A DNA stretch of 7,296 bases, taken from assembly GCA_964642815.1 (NCBI GenBank), contig CAZXSA010000250.1, positions 1-7,296 of the forward strand. The letters are read 5' to 3'. Within the stretch, counting starts at the first letter, position 1. Each line of letters starts with the position of its first letter. Positions 6,577 through 7,296 of the stretch are shown in pieces. The notes under the pieces were generated by a model that saw only the letters and a list, made by a program, of their open reading frames with translations, was not told the DNA's origin and ran no database searches. This stretch comes from JAAYCU01 sp964642815 (GTDB lineage Bacteria > Planctomycetota > Phycisphaerae > UBA1845 > PWPN01). The position numbers and the translations under genes were made by a program.

Positions 6577-7296
6577 TCACGATATTCCCATGCTCTTGTT
6601 CATCGCCCGGATTTCGTCAAAGAAGGGTGTGCGTTGGCTTCGGACACATTCGACGGCGTAGAGATACATGGCCGCCGACCAGGTTTGCCAGTCTTGTCCG
6701 CGCGGTTTGCCGCTCTGGGCTTTGATCCACTCGTTGAAGCCGAACGCCACTCTTGCCTTGCGGGCGGGTCGAACGAGGCGGGTCAGCTCGATCAGCTTTT
6801 CCTCGGCCAGATGCTGCCGGCCGGCGGCGACGCAGGCGGCCACGTAGAACCCGCAAATGAACGGCCAGATCCCGCCGTTATGGTAATCGCCCGGCCTGTT
6901 GTATTTCGCATAACGTGCTCGCCAATCCGGCTCACCCGGTTCGAGGTATGGAAACAAACAGGGCGGCAGTCGACCGATCAACTGCCGCCGGTGACGCAAG
7001 CCGGCACATTGGGCCTCTATCCAGTTCACGATTCTTTTTGCGCGTGCCGGGGATGCGATACCGGACAGGATGGCCAGAGCATTACCCAGCAGATCGCAAC
7101 GTTCATCGTTGTAAATCTTGAAAGACCACATCGCATAGTGAGGTTTATGGGGAACGACAAAACCTTCATGAAAATAGCGTAGATGCTTCGGCCCCCGGAT
7201 ATCCGGACGATTCATGAGCTTTCGCAGCAAGGCGGCTTCCTTTGATCGGCCGAACAATCGAAGGTAGGAATAGACGATGGTATTGACATATAAACC
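6577..7296 (-). CDS. Glycoside hydrolase, GH100/amylo-1,6-glucosidase-like, C-terminal part
   Basis: The minus-strand frame is open to the window edge and ends in TGA at 6579-6577, so only the last 239 residues are seen. The TTG at 7257 is internal: codons upstream of it (GLYVNTIVYSYLRL) continue the protein. Recognisable blocks, in order, are DLLGNALAILSGIASP, then FPYLEPGEPDWRARY, then GDYHNGGIWPFICGFYVAA, then FGFNEWIKAQSG with GQDWQTWSAAMYLYA. The YHNGG-WP motif and the QTW block are shared by neutral/alkaline invertases (GH100) and related (alpha/alpha)6-barrel glycosidases such as amylo-alpha-1,6-glucosidase-like proteins. The domain would thus act on alpha-glucosides or sucrose-like sugars; the exact substrate cannot be told. 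The catalytic residues in the missing N-terminal part cannot be checked. It converges on the esterase gene and is not part of the plus-strand run. Confidence 0.82.
   Translation of the reverse strand, partial: GLYVNTIVYSYLRLFGRSKEAALLRKLMNRPDIRGPKHLRYFHEGFVVPHKPHYAMWSFKIYNDERCDLLGNALAILSGIASPARAKRIVNWIEAQCAGLRHRRQLIGRLPPCLFPYLEPGEPDWRARYAKYNRPGDYHNGGIWPFICGFYVAACVAAGRQHLAEEKLIELTRLVRPARKARVAFGFNEWIKAQSGKPRGQDWQTWSAAMYLYAVECVRSQRTPFFDEIRAMNKSMGIS

Noticed and set aside
7255..7257. TTG as the start of the glycosidase gene
   Set aside because: The frame stays open with protein-like sequence to base 7296, and the visible part matches only the C-terminal half of the family, so the true start is outside the window.

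Overview
The window looks like the chromosome of a moderately high-GC Gram-negative bacterium. The best guess is a Planctomycetota member or a related PVC-group lineage. This rests on the gene types: a Rex repressor beside heme synthesis, a secreted CehA/McbA-type metallohydrolase-like protein, a DraG-like ADP-ribosylglycohydrolase, a secreted acetyl-xylan-esterase-like hydrolase and a GH100/amylo-1,6-glucosidase-like glycosidase. The assignment is inferred from remembered family resemblance; no rRNA or other marker gene is present. There are no tRNAs, rRNAs, CRISPR arrays, insertion sequences or phage genes, and no intergenic gap reaches 100 bp.

Left part (1-2779): a tight plus-strand run of housekeeping and redox genes. 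It holds rex (NAD(H)-sensing repressor), an 80-aa zinc-ribbon protein with one membrane helix, a 55-aa membrane microprotein overlapping its end, hemB (porphobilinogen synthase, zinc type) and dtd (D-aminoacyl-tRNA deacylase, with an altered active-site motif). A plausible sigma70-like promoter lies just before rex, so close that the transcript may be nearly leaderless. If the run is one operon, heme precursor supply would be tied to a redox sensor. Rex control of heme genes is known in Streptomyces; here it is inferred from gene order only.

Right part (2793-6504): three more plus-strand genes with short gaps (13, 32 and 53 bp). They are an exported CehA/McbA-like protein with a degenerate PHP metal site, an ADP-ribosylglycohydrolase ending in a membrane helix, and an exported alpha/beta hydrolase with an intact Ser-Asp-His triad. 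The ADP-ribosylglycohydrolase gene uses visibly more A/T-ending codons than its neighbours.

End (6577-7296): a minus-strand glycoside hydrolase gene converges on the esterase gene. Only its C-terminal part is inside the window. A bulged hairpin lies in the 72-bp convergent gap.

Overall this is mostly ordinary chromosome. I do not see a clear new defence, mobile or biosynthetic system. The points most worth a second look are the altered Dtd catalytic motif, the small membrane-protein pair between rex and hemB, and the metal-site changes in the CehA/McbA-like protein.
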